Translations under genes and position numbers: made by a program
Shown here: positions 21,038 to 31,168 of the stretch, in pieces
Position numbering within the stretch: the stretch's first letter is position 1
How the letters are laid out: the number at the start of each line of letters is the position of its first letter
Source of the DNA: Plicaturopsis crispa FD-325 SS-3
Taxonomy: Eukaryota > Basidiomycota > Agaricomycetes > Amylocorticiales > Amylocorticiaceae
DNA length: 31,168 bases
Assembly: GCA_000827205.1 (NCBI GenBank)
Contig: KN832568.1
Location: 689,372 to 720,539, forward strand
Direction of reading: 5' to 3'
The notes under the pieces: model-generated
Seen by the model: only the letters and a program-made list of their open reading frames with translations
The model's database searches: none
Told to the model about the DNA's origin: nothing

Positions 21038-21894
21038 CGCGTTAGTCGGCGAGAGGGTATCTGGGACGTGTATCTTGATGGTATATTGTTGTGTAGCCGC
21101 GTCCGAGACCTGGACAGTCCGGTAGAGAGTGAAAGAACGGTCCTGTAGGTAGTTTGCAGACAATGGAAATTTGCTCGTCGCTGTCGTGTTAGTGTTGCGC
21201 AATGTACTGGCTGTGAGATGGCAGAGAGATGGGTGGGCAGCGCAAGATTTCTGTCTGCACCTTATGGTCGGCCAGATAGCGGTGCTTTCAGCGCCCAAAC
21301 GATATATTGTCATTTTCGGCACTTTCGGCATTCTCCGAGCGTATGTGGCGCAGTCGGCCGCTCCAAGTATTTGCGGCGCAGCTCTTGCCCAGAGGTTTTC
21401 TACTGTATGTAGAGTAGTACCTATCAAATTCCTATGTCTTGGGTCGTTCCAGAATGGCTTGAACCACTACGCAGCTCAGACTGCTCATTTTCGAGTTTGC
21501 TGTTGAGTTGTTCGACAAGATAATCGGTGGCAAGAATTTGAAGGCAGTACCGGGCTGTACAAATGGGCGCCCGCCGCCCGGCTGCTCCAGTGCATGTACA
21601 AAGTGCCAGCCAAGATTAACCGTCCAGTAACCGTCCATCTGATCTGGCCAGTGCTGCCTGGTTAGCGTTTCATGGATCAAGAGTGAATACGCATCCGTTA
21701 TGAGACACGTCGTTCCAAAATCAATGAGAATCATACACCGCATTCGTACCACAACAACAGTTCTAAGCAGATGAAGCCATTACATCCAATCCTACTACTT
21801 GCAGGCAGCTGTCAGTTTCAACGCCACGAATCATAGATGGGATTGGACTCACATATGATACAAGGTTGCGTTACTCGTTGCTTTTCTAGATCAA
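21038..21894. other. Intergenic, PSD2 promoter and GUA1 3' region
   Basis: 857 bp between two minus-strand genes. The left part is open in frame with PSD2 up to 21427, but the translation does not look like the family. A short minus-strand frame at 21432-21752 has no recognisable motif. I see no supported gene or repeat. Confidence 0.45.
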
Positions 21895-24052
21895 CTATAA
21901 CCACTCTACGGTCTACAGAGAGAAACCAGACATTAGCTTGATGTGACACATACGACTTAACAGAAAACGCACCGCAGGGGGCTTTGACGAGATGTCGTAC
22001 GTGACGCGGTTGATGCCAGCGACCTCGTTTGTAATGCGCGACGATATCCGCCGCAGAACCTCGGCCGGAAATACATACCTAGACAATGTGAGCAGGAGGC
22101 AAGGTAGCGCTACGATCGGACACAGGCGCAAAGCGACATACCAATCTGCCGTCATAAAGTCCTCCGATTGCACCGCACGGAGCGCGATCACCTGCTCGTA
22201 AGTCCTGCAGTCGCCCATGACGCCGACGGCCCGAACCGGCAGCAGCACCGCGAACGCCTGGCTGATCTGGTCGTACAGGCCCGCGTTGCGGATCTCCTCG
22301 ATGTATATGCTATCCGCGTGCTGGAGGATGGCGACCTGCTCGCGCGTGACGACGCCCAGGATGCGGATGGCGAGCCCCGGCCCGGGGAACGGGTGCCGCT
22401 GCACGAGCGGCGCGGGGATGGTCAGTAGGCGGCCGAGCGCGCGCACTTCGTCTGTCGGGAGGCGGGTCAGACCGCAGCGCACCACAGAGAGGAGAGGAGG
22501 GGTGCCGTACCTTTGAACAGCTCGCGGAGGGGCTCGATGAGCTTCAGTTTCATGTCTTTCAGCAGCCCGCCGACGTTGTGGTGCGTCTTGATTGTCGCGC
22601 TGGGCCCCTTGAAGCTGATGCTCTCGATGACGTCCGGGTAGAGCGTGCCCTGCAGCAGCCACTCGATTTTACCCTTCTTTTCTGTCCCCGTCTTCTCCTC
22701 CTCCTCGGCGATTGCCTCGATTTTTGCCGCCTCCGCCTCGAAGACGTGGATGAACGTGTTCCCAATGATCTTGCGCTTCTGCTCGGGGTCCTCGACACCT
22801 GCGAGACGCCCGAGGAACAGATCCGACGCGTCGACGACCGTGAGGTTCACGCCGAGGTCCTTCGTAAGCATCGTCTTCACCTGAGCGGCCTCGTTCAGCC
22901 GCAGCACGCCGTTATCGACCATTATCGCGTGGAACCTGCGTCAACCAGTGAGCTACCACCGCTGCCAAAGCAGCACACCGCACTCGCCTGTCGCCAATGG
23001 CCTCGTGCATGAGCTTGGCCGCAACGGTGCTGTCGACGCCGCCGCTGACCGCGCCGATCACGCGCCCGCGGGGCCCGCATATCTCGCGAATGCGCTTGAT
23101 CTCCTTGCCGATGAACCCTTCCTGCGCGATGTCAGCCGCGCCGCCCCCGCACCGCATACACGCACAGCGCTCACCATCGTCCAGTCCGCGCGGCAGCCGC
23201 AGATCGCGAGCACGAAGCGCGCGATGACCTCGCGCCCGCGCGGCGAGTGCGTGACCTCGGGGTGGAACTGGATACCGTAGATCGGCTTGGTGTCGTGCGC
23301 GATCGCCGCGAACGGCGCCGTGCTCGTGTGCGCGACGATGTGGAAGGACGGCGGGAGGCTCGACAGCTGGTCGCCGTGGGACATCCACACCTGCGTGCAA
23401 GAGGGCTCAGCGTGTCACGGAGATATGCAGCCGTTGAGGGCGTACCTGCATCTCGTCGCCTAGACCTTCGAAGAGCGCATTGGTGGAGTCATTTGACCCC
23501 TTGTTGATTTTGACTTGCGCAAAGCCGTATTCACGGTGGTCGCATTTTGCGACCGTTCCTTTGTGCGTCCATGCTATTTCCTGGCGAAGAAGAAATTGAA
23601 TGACGCTGCGTACTCGCTACCGAGCGGAGCATACCTGCAGACCGTAACATATTCCGAGGATGGGCACACCCAGCTCATAAATAGCTGGATCGGCGTGCGG
23701 GGAGACCGAGTCGTAGACAGAATAGGGGGAGCCGGACAGGATGATTCCTGGCAATGCGGCGATGTCAGTATTCTGGATTTACAAACAGACGCGTTTCAAG
23801 GATCCGTTTAATAAAACGCGACACTCTTGGCCTCAACACACCCTTAGGCTTGAAGTTGATGTCTGCAATCTTGGTCGTGCACGGCATAAGCTCTGCGTAG
23901 ACGTTCAATTCACGACATCTTCGCGTGATAAGATGGCTGTACTGTAGTCAAAGGTGAGATCGTGGATGCGAGTTTGAGTAGCATCGATCGCGTACCTGCG
24001 ATCCAAAATCTAATATGAGAACAGTATCGAACTGGTCGTGTATTTCTGCCAT
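21895..24052 (-). CDS. GUA1: GMP synthase (glutamine-hydrolysing)
   Basis: Cytosolic enzyme of de novo purine synthesis: XMP + ATP + glutamine give GMP. Exons in transcript order: 23996-24052, 23842-23941, 23635-23747, 23446-23580, 23175-23390, 22988-23121, 22511-22935, 22142-22451, 21973-22078, 21895-21912; 537 residues, normal for fungi. The class I amidotransferase domain comes first, with the nucleophile in [10 protein letters not shown] (C86) and the His/Glu pair in FHPEVTHS (H178, E180). The ATP-pyrophosphatase P-loop SGGVDSTV is at 233-240, followed by the dimerisation domain ending ISSKPPATVEWL. Nine introns are present; eight are GT-AG and one (22936-22987) begins GC. The last coding exon is only 18 nt. 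An in-frame ATG at 24106 would add 18 residues; the start at 24052 fits the family better. Confidence 0.95.
22936..22987 (-). other. GUA1: GC-AG intron in GUA1
   Basis: Reading in the gene direction, exon 6 ends GGCGACAG and the intron begins GCGAGT. Only this donor keeps the frame [14 protein letters not shown] across the junction. A GT five bases further on (GTGCGG) would shift the frame. The intron ends GACGCAG and is 52 bp, like its neighbours. A strong AG before the site and GAGT after it are typical of the rare GC-AG class. Confidence 0.85.
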
Positions 24053-24304
24053 CGAAACTCCAGGAGAAAATCGCGAAACAAAGTTGGCGGTAAGAAACGC
24101 GCTCATCGCTCGGCAAATTTTCTGCTTCAGCACGTGGCCAGTAAGTATCGCGTACACAAAGCGCGGCGTCTACGATGGTCCTCGAGCTCACTTGAAGTTG
24201 TTGTAATTCCGCTTTGTGGCTCAAACCTCTACGTCCTTGTTTATATCGGAAACTCATACTGGGTCTCTAGTTGGCGGTCTACGTCGTCGACTCAAAGATT
24301 GTCT
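24053..24304. promoter_or_regulatory. Divergent promoter region, GUA1 and uncharacterised nuclear protein gene
   Basis: 252 bp separate the two divergent start codons, so both promoters must be here or inside the 5' leaders. No clear TATA or CCAAT box was recognised. The nuclear-protein gene's leader may include the pyrimidine-rich stretch near 24270-24300. Confidence 0.5.
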
Positions 24305-27300
24305 ATGAGCGCGCATGACCGCAGGCCTCCCTCCGAGTCCGGGTCGACGGATGCGGTCAGCAACAACGAGAAACTCTTTCCGCTCTTCCAACAACTACTG
24401 GCAACAGAGGATCAAACCAAATATCAGAATGCAGCTAGGAGGTTCGGGATATGGCTCAAGTCGGAGAGGGCCTACTACCCGGAGGCGCGGCCCCATGTAC
24501 GTGATGTGCAGCACTCTGGATGTTGAGGTCCGTCTATGTCTAACCTATCGCCCAATCGGCCATGCCCAGATCGTTACTTTACTAGAGGTAGTTACCGTCT
24601 CAGAAATATCATCTTTCTCGACCTTACCCTACTTTCAGGTCGCAGAGAGGAGCGTCTTCCGAACGCTTGCCGGACAAACGGGCTTGCTCCCGCTGTCGCA
24701 CTATATCGCGAATTGCCCCGCTGACAAGCGGCAGTGGTTTTCGTCGTACAACGACCTGCTGAACATTGTTCAGCCCCACCTGCGGCTCTTCCTTGAACCT
24801 GACCTCCTCCGTAAGCTTCCGCATCTTCTACATAGGCGCGCAATCTGAAATGCTTTTCTCGGATCTTACCTTCAGAGCGCATTCACTCTCTTCTCCAGAG
24901 AACAGGAGTGTCAACAGCACTACCAAGTGCAACCGTACCGCCGAATGGTGCCACTGGTGTGGCGATCACCCAGTATGTAGCTATTTTTTGCACCACTATA
25001 TGTTGCTTACATGGGACATTTTCGCAGACCAATAGCATCTACATCTACGATAAGTGAAAGTCAGAGAACAGGGCCTGTTTCACGACCAAATGGCCCTGCG
25101 AACGGCGTTGCTCCTTCTCCTGCTTCATCGATCCTAGGTAACGAGAAACTATTCTAGCCCAGCTACGAGAGAATTTCCCGCCAGGCCGAGCTCACAATGC
25201 CTGGTTTACAGAATCGAACGGGAACACACATTCAACCCACTCTAACCAGATTAGTATTTCCTCAAGCCCTATCATCATATCCCCAATAGCACCCACAGCA
25301 GCGAGCCCGACCCGCACACAACTAGTTGCCCCCACACCTCCGCAGTCCGTCCCTCCTTCCGTCCCCTCAACAACAGCAACATCGCCGGCTCCACCAGCCA
25401 AAACAACCGCCCCAGCTAAACCACGTAAAAAGCGGAAAACCGCTGCGATCTCAGCAGATCTGCTCAACCTCGACCTCGATTGGCTGAAACGAAAGGGACA
25501 AACCCCGCGCACGAATGCGACTCCGAACAACGGGCTACTACTAGGCCATTCTGCCGACTCGCCCATACCCATCGATTCCCCGACGCTCGAGACGCGGCCG
25601 CTTGGTGCAGCGAATAATGGCGAGCGGCCTGCATCTTCGTCCACACCAGCAGCTGTCAACGTCGACCCGACGTCTTCGCCACTGGTTGTCGTCGGAAAAT
25701 CTCCGTTCGCTCCACCAATTCCAGAGGTAGTCGCCCCTCCACTGCCTCCCCCGACGAATGCGACAAACCCACCGGCCACCCCCAGTCCACAGGATGAGGA
25801 CGTTATTATGGTCGCTCCCCCATTGCCCACCGAAGAGCCGGTGCCCGACCCAGAGCCTGCGCGTATATCTGTGCCACCGGATGGCGCGCCACCAGGTCAC
25901 ACTAACAAGACGCCCCCGCAAATGTCCTCCGCGACACTTGCGGCTTCGGACGTCTCTCCCGCGGTTGCTACTCCGCCGCCACCACGCTCGCCGAAGAACA
26001 TACCTGTGGACATCGGTTCCAGTGTCAAGGCTGATGATAGGCTGGCTACCAACACGGACGCACGCGCCTCTATGCCCCCGGATGGTGCCCCTCTGCAGCA
26101 AATATCCACTCCGCGCAACGTACAGACCCCTGCGCGTGCGTCTTCTGCAGACACTCCCCCCGAAATGCGAGTAGATGCAGAAAACGCGACACGGCCACCT
26201 GTCGATTCCGCTGATCTCACATCATCACCCCCCGTCGAGAGTCATTCCGCACCAGATAAGTCAACTGTGCCGTCCCGGGCACATATCCCCAGCGACGATG
26301 GCAGGGACGTGATTGCGAACGACCAGCCCGAGTCAGATGGTGTCATCGCACCGCGCGTCGGACAAAATGGCGCGGATAGCATGGCACCGCCAGAATCCGC
26401 AGAGGTCATCCCAGACGGCGCAATTACTACAGATGCTATCGCCGCCGAGTCGCAACGCGTTGTTGGCAAAGAACACGCTGCCTCAGACACCCCGGTGGCG
26501 GAGGCGGTGCGGCGGGCGAACGCTGGCGAGTCGATGAGCGTAGATAGGCCTGAATCGACGGCCTTGCAGGAACACGGATCGACGGTCATGGAGCAGACGC
26601 CCGAGGTAGTCACCAACGCCGCGTCAGAGGAGGTTCCCGACACCGCGGTTGAAGAAGTGCCTAGCATCACGATAGTTGAATCCTGCGACATCGCGACAGA
26701 GGAAGTGCCCGAAGTCACGACGGAGAATGCTCCTGTTGTTGCGGCTGAGGAAATTCCTCCGGCAGCGATCACGCTCACTACTGAGACTCTCGAGGGTAGT
26801 GAAGCTGCGACATCGAAAGTCACCTCCACCGCGAACTCTGTTTTTACCAGGACCAAGGATGGTCTCGAAGCTATGCTTCCGGGGGCGCCTAGCGCTGCGG
26901 TTGCTTTGCCATCTAGTTCTGCTATACCATCAATGGTACCGACACATGAGTTAGATGTCTCGCCCATCACCCGTGGTGTCGATCCTAATACCTCCCGCGA
27001 TGTCGACTCGCACGAGTTGCACGCTGCTACCACCAAACCCTTACACCCGACTCCCGCCTCTGCATCTCCACACCCTGTCTCCGATCCTGAGCGTTCACGC
27101 CCGGTCGTCGAGCCCGATCCCTCGCATCCGATATACGGGCCGGAGATGGTTGTCCTCGCGCTCCAGCGCGGTATGCCGACGTGCGCGAAAATCACCCTGC
27201 AGTTCGAGATCAATGACGTGCAGGCGACACTGCTCGCTGCGTGGAATAGCCGCGCCAAAAGTAGCACGTACGGCGCATCCTTTCTTACGTTATTGTCACA

Positions 27301-27845
27301 CATCTAAATTTTTATTTCCCGCCGCAGGAGTGTAGCGGAGACGCTGTGCCTCTCGCTAGCGTGCTACCCAACGCCCGACCTCATCACAGAGCTCAGTGAG
27401 CATCCGGCGGCAGGGGCCAGTGCATTCGGTGACCGCGTACGATGCACATGGCCACAGCGCGGGGAGGCGTGCATGAAAGTGCCGGCAAGGGCGTGGAGCA
27501 TCCCGCTCGCGCCACCCTTCGTGGTGAGCCTCGAGGCTTGTCTTTTCTCTACTTTGTATTCTGACCACCCTTTAGTTGACTCCAGACAATACACTGGATC
27601 TCTCGCCTCTGCTGTCCGTTGGTACCAACACCCTACACATTCAGCAGCGGACCGGTTTGGAAGGGTACACGTTTGTGCTGCACGCCCATCACCCAACGCG
27701 GCGGCAGATAGCTGCGGTGCAGCGAGTGCAAGCGCGGCGGGAAAAATGGAAGGAAGGTGCAGGACAAGTGGGTCATCTGCGGATCGACTGGGTGGAGGTG
27801 GAGGCGGGGCTGCATGCGCAGGTGAAGGAAGCGCAGGGGCTGTGA
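24305..27845 (+). CDS. Uncharacterised large, probably nuclear protein
   Basis: Exons 24305-24496, 24570-24587, 24639-24810, 24876-24972, 25028-25137, 25185-27267, 27328-27523, 27576-27845 give 1045 residues. I do not recognise a named family. The N-terminal ~130 residues look globular and helical (FPLFQQLLATEDQ, RRFGIWLKSERAYYP, WFSSYNDLLNIVQPHLRLFL). KPRKKRK at 275-281 is a classical nuclear import signal. A long Pro/Ser/Thr/Ala-rich stretch of ~550 residues with repeated EEVP motifs is probably disordered. The last ~190 residues look folded again (VVLALQRGMPTCAKITLQF; LSPLLSVGTNTLHIQQRT; YTFVLHAHHP). This order of folded ends and disordered centre would suit a chromatin or transcription factor, but that is inference. 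Exon 2 is an 18-nt microexon (IVTLLE), chosen because the alternative is one 142-bp intron. It shares a promoter region with GUA1. Confidence 0.75.
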
Positions 27846-28131
27846 AATCCGGATGAGGTTGTCGAATTGTTGTCGTTGTCTGCTGCTTTCGTTGTTGTCC
27901 GTTTATCTTATCGCGCATTTCAGTGTTTGTTTACGCTCTGTCCAGTATTCTTATGACATGTTTTTTTTGTTCTTTGCACAATGTGCAGGACGCCAAAAGC
28001 TGCTTCCATAGCTATGTATTTAGATGCACATGAAACCAATGCAAAACACAATGCACGAGAAAGAAACATGGGAGGGACATCACTTAACTAATTACAGGGA
28101 CAATGCTGGAGAAACACGAGGGCTCCTCATG

Positions 28132-29237
28132 TTACCCTGACCTTGCGATACGTGCTGACATCTGGGCCATCTGCTCCTTCATCTGCTCCATTTCTCTCGT
28201 CAGCTGCGCCAACCGTTCCTCTGCAGCGCGGATGTGCTCCTCTTCCCGGGTGCACTCATTCGCAAGGTCCTGAATGTGCTGCTCCTCTGCCTGGATGCGC
28301 TCATTCGCGAGGACCTGGGCACACCGCTCCTCTGCCCGGGCACGCTCACACGCGAGCTCCTGGGCATGCTCCTCCGCCATCAATATTCGTGCACTCGCGA
28401 GTAGCGAAGCCTTCTGTTCGAGCACCATCTGCAATAATGGGATGAAGACAAAACTGCTTCTCAGTTGGGGAGCCGACATACCTGCTCGACCTCGGGCCAC
28501 GCTTTGCTGTGGAACAACTCAACCAGGTGTATGATGACCGACTCGGGCAGCTGCCCAATTTTGGATCGAAAGAATGCGACCCTGCCCATCACCTTTGGCT
28601 TCAGGTTGGGCAAGAACTTTTTTGTAGTATCACGGAGGACCCTTGTAAAGAGCTCATACAGCAGGCTGCCAAAGAAGTAACACTGCGTTTTGTGTACCTG
28701 GTAATGCGGGAATTCTTCGTGCACTAAACGTGCCATGGCGACAAGCTTCATAAGGGAATCCGTCGCGGACTCGTGACCGCCGTCGACGTGGAAGGTACGG
28801 AACGGCGGGCCAACATTGCGCCCGACAAGAAGCGATTCAGCCCTGGCTGCAAGAATCGCCTCGCCGAACGCAGGGATGGGATTCGAGCTCGAGACAGAGG
28901 AGGCGTGCAACGCAGATTGGACGGACTGGGAGGATCGGGATGGTATGGAGCCGAGATCAGAGTCGGACAGCGACCGCTCATGGGAAGTCGGTGGCTGGAT
29001 GCCCCGCTCGAGGATGAGGGCGCCCTGAGTGTCTTTCCCCGAAAGCTTGTAGCGCACACGCGCAAGCACAAATTCGTGCTGGGCAGGGTTGCTATACTCC
29101 TTGTACTGCTCCAGGCAGGTCACCTGGATGTCCGTATGGTCGGTGAGTCTTGGCAGGTAGTCAATCAACATGTCGAGGGAGCAGGGGCGGGGATTTTCGG
29201 GAAAGAGGGGAAGGTGTTGGTGGGCGGAGTCTGTCAT
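28132..29237 (-). CDS. Uncharacterised protein with repeated coiled-coil tail
   Basis: Exons 28482-29237 and 28132-28428, with a 53-bp GT-AG intron, encode 350 residues. I do not recognise a named family; the N-terminal part (LPRLTDHTDIQVTCLEQYKEY, GRNVGPPFRTFHVDGGHES, ARLVHEEFPHYQVHKTQCYFFGSLLYEL when read in sequence) resembles uncharacterised proteins found in multiple copies in mushrooms. The second exon is almost entirely a charged heptad-type helix with three consecutive 15-residue units beginning AEE, so the tail likely forms a coiled coil. The ATG at 29237 was chosen; an in-frame ATG at 29303 would add 22 basic, hydrophobic residues of doubtful reality. The gene is convergent with the large nuclear-protein gene (286 bp between stop codons). 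Confidence 0.7.
28280..28428 (-). repeat. 45-bp coding tandem repeat (three units)
   Basis: Within exon 2 of the coiled-coil gene, three in-frame 15-residue units follow each other: MAEEHAQELACERAR, AEERCAQVLANERIQ and AEEQHIQDLANECTR. A weaker fourth unit starts EEEHIRAAEERLAQ. The shared frame is (A)EE..xQ.LA.E. Similarity at the DNA level indicates expansion by tandem duplication. Confidence 0.75.
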
Positions 29238-30261
29238 GACGAGGCGCAGGCGATGAAGCACAAGACGCGTACGGATCCAAAGGGCGAAGAGCAGATGTGG
29301 CATGGCCTACAGATATAGACTTCAAGGGCGTTGGCAGCTTGTTGGCAGCCGGATAAATTGTGTACGCACTTTGGGGTATGCTCGCTGGCAGCTGCTGCGT
29401 GAAGCTGCGGCACGTACGCACCTCGTGTTTCGAGGACAACGTTGACAGCTCCGAAGACGTTTGTTTAGGGCCGGTGTCACTGACTTTGTGGCATGAGATT
29501 TCACGCTTTCTTTCCGCTTTCTGTGCTCTTTCCAACAGCTCCGTATCTGCTTTTGCTGTGGTGTATACAACTCTGATAACATCGGTGGCAAGCCCTGTCT
29601 CCAATATCTAGAGTATATCGCGTACTCAGCGCGTACTACTCTGTGGCGACGCGTCTGTGACAAGCGGCGCCACTTCCAACAGAGGACCGTGAGGCGATTG
29701 CTCGTCCTCATTACTTCAAGCCGAAATGCAGAACACAGCGCTGGAAGAGCGATAATGCACGGACACTGCTGCGAGCATAATTTTACTGGCGCAGCACCGC
29801 AGTACGAGGCAATCTGTCTAGCACTGCAGCGACACCAATGGAGCACAAGTCAACCTGTGCGCATCGCATCATCATGTATGTATAGTGGGTCCCCATATTT
29901 ATCTCATCTTCACATTCTCTGGTTAGCCTTTTGGCGCTGCCCCCAGGCTCCATCCCTGGCGCTTCCTGCGTTAGGGGAAATGGAAGCGGTAACAACTTGA
30001 AATGTCAATGTGGGCTTTTTATTTACTGAAAGTCGAGTCTAGCTTAACCTTGGGAGCATCGGGTTTCTGAAAAAGATGGATGTGGTGCGGCACAGACGCA
30101 ACACTGGGTCTTCAACTAGCAGTGCGTCGTGCTTCAATGATACCCACAGATCTTCGCGTATAAACGGCGTGCGCAAGTGCAGCTGCGAGCGGTACATTTC
30201 CCCCTCTTCCTGTCCTCAGCCTGCCCATCTCAGCGATCAAGCTATCTGCACAATAGCATAC
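29238..30261. other. 1.0-kb divergent intergenic region
   Basis: Upstream of both the coiled-coil gene (minus) and the membrane-protein gene (plus). A 174-codon minus-strand frame at 29322-29846 is Arg/Cys-rich, lacks recognisable motifs and looks like chance. No repeat or RNA gene is recognised. Confidence 0.5.
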
Positions 30262-31168
30262 ATGGCACCCGCCCCTGACCTTGATACCTCGCGCAGAAAC
30301 CTAGCATTGGAGTGCGTACCAGGGACCCATTTTGTTCACAGTTATCATTGACTGTTGCGTGCTATCACTTCAGGCTCGCTCCATACGTGAGTGCACACTT
30401 ATCTAAGTACGTGCTGTCCGTACTTATATTTTTTGCAGCTAGTGGGGGCCCTCCTCAACTGGGGACTTCTGGGATGCCTCAGGTACGTGCGCCGTAATTC
30501 TCGTCCGAGCGCCGGGGGCTGACGAGTCCCGTGAAAGCGTGCAAGTGTGTGCGTAATTATAATAGAGACTATTCCGCTGCCCTCCAGCGCGAAATTCACA
30601 AGTCGCTCGATAGACCTGTACACGCTCTCGAATGGCAGTGATAAGTGGGGGCTGAAAACTCTGGGTGCGCGATTCTTCCTCCGCGGGGATACGAATAGCT
30701 AACACCTCTTTTTGTTGCAGTCTACACGGTGTACACCATAGACGTCGTACAGACCGGGTTTGCGACATACAACGCTTGGCTACAACTCATCTGGTCTCCC
30801 GGAGGCTACGGCAGCCTCCTAGATTTCGCCTGGTCCTTCAGCGTAGCGCAAATATCGGCAGGGATGGGTGCATCTTCATTTTCCAATGGATTGAATGCTT
30901 CTTTGGAAGCTAACGTTGGCGCTTTCGTGCATCCATCAGTTTCCTGTACGGTCCAATGTTTTTTTGCGCGGTGGGCATCTCCCTTTTAATGTGGTTCAGA
31001 CCGCTGATGTTGACACGGACCGATAGAAGGATCTGGATCCTCAAGTGCACATGGATTATGCGAAGAATTGTTGTTTGCATCGTCGCGGTAAGCAGTACTA
31101 CTCCACACACACATATACTTAGCCCCTCTCATACACGGAGTCGTATGGTATAGCTTGCCGTCGCGCAA
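30262..31168 (+). CDS. DUF6534-type multi-pass membrane protein, 5' part
   Basis: Incomplete at the right edge. Exons: 30262-30311, 30374-30386, 30439-30482, 30538-30548, 30614-30664, 30721-30867, 30940-30970, 31027-31087, 31154-31168 and onward. The encoded start reads MAPAPDLDTSRRN, ELAPYLVGALLNWGLLGCLS, VQVYLYTLSNGSDKWGLKTL, VYTVYTIDVVQTGFATYN, then SVAQISAGMVSCTVQCFFAR, RIWILKCTWIMRR and IVVCIVALAVAQ. This order of helices, the GxLL/GCLSVQVYLY segment after the first helix and the Q.FFA.RIW motif fit the large mushroom-specific family usually annotated DUF6534, whose function is unknown. Four membrane helices are encoded here, and the family normally has about seven. Exons of 13 and 11 nt were needed to keep the frame and the family pattern. 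All introns are GT-AG. Confidence 0.75.

Noticed and set aside
24497-24638. A 16-nt exon using acceptor at 24516 and the donor near 24533 in the nuclear-protein gene
   Set aside because: Sixteen nucleotides would break the frame between exons that are otherwise in phase; the 18-nt exon at 24570-24587 keeps it.
25192-25830. 212-codon minus-strand Gly-rich frame
   Set aside because: It is the complement of a Pro/Thr-rich coding stretch, so glycine richness is automatic; no start context or splice partners.
26242-27303. 353-codon minus-strand frame opposite the large nuclear-protein exon
   Set aside because: It is Ser/Ala/Thr-rich with no motif and mirrors codon bias of the plus-strand exon, which connects by good splice sites to flanking exons.
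29322-29846. 174-codon minus-strand frame upstream of the coiled-coil gene
   Set aside because: Arg/Cys/Ser-rich composition without recognisable motifs or flanking exons; more likely chance in promoter sequence.
16646-31168. A functional gene cluster linking PSD2, GUA1 and neighbours
   Set aside because: The genes belong to separate housekeeping pathways, have their own promoter regions and show no shared regulation signal in the sequence.

Overview
The window looks like a gene-dense piece of an Agaricomycete (mushroom-forming basidiomycete) nuclear genome. The evidence is multi-exon genes with introns of mostly 46-65 bp, very short exons, high GC coding sequence, and a membrane protein that reads like the mushroom-specific DUF6534 type. 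All exon structures below were built by hand from splice signals, reading-frame continuity and remembered family sequences. Each listed exon chain sums to a whole number of codons, but none was tested against transcripts or a database.

Layout. 1-775: short direct repeats, a duplicated hairpin, and the 3' end of an old LTR retrotransposon (end of pol, polypurine tract, one LTR). About 776-1960 (-): a decayed host coding sequence abutting the LTR. 2456-3715 (-): a PrpF-family isomerase with a mitochondrial-type N-terminus. 3928-9216 (+): the cytoplasmic 5'-3' exoribonuclease XRN1 in 21 exons, opening with coding exons of 4, 11 and 17 nt. 9530-10031 (+): a GFA/CENP-V-type zinc protein. 10032-11552: non-genic, with two clusters of CTGAG/CTCAG inverted repeats. 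11553-14571: a tandem segmental duplication holding two single-exon F-box-like paralogues; the first is followed by a broken copy of the 3' end of the DNA polymerase delta subunit gene whose intact copy follows the second paralogue. 14569-16645 (-): that subunit (Cdc27/POLD3). 17092-21037 (-): a C2-domain phosphatidylserine decarboxylase (PSD2 type). 21895-24052 (-): GMP synthase with a GC-AG intron. 24305-27845 (+): a large uncharacterised, probably nuclear protein sharing a 252-bp divergent promoter region with GMP synthase. 28132-29237 (-): an uncharacterised protein with a repeated coiled-coil tail. 30262 to the right edge (+): the start of a DUF6534-type membrane protein that runs out of the window.

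The recognised genes are mostly housekeeping (mRNA decay, replication, phospholipid synthesis, purine synthesis) and do not form one pathway. I see no operon-like or cluster-like system. The unusual features are the density of microexons in unrelated genes, competing splice acceptors that would switch the RGG tail of XRN1 on or off, and the duplication that left a fossil piece of a replication gene.
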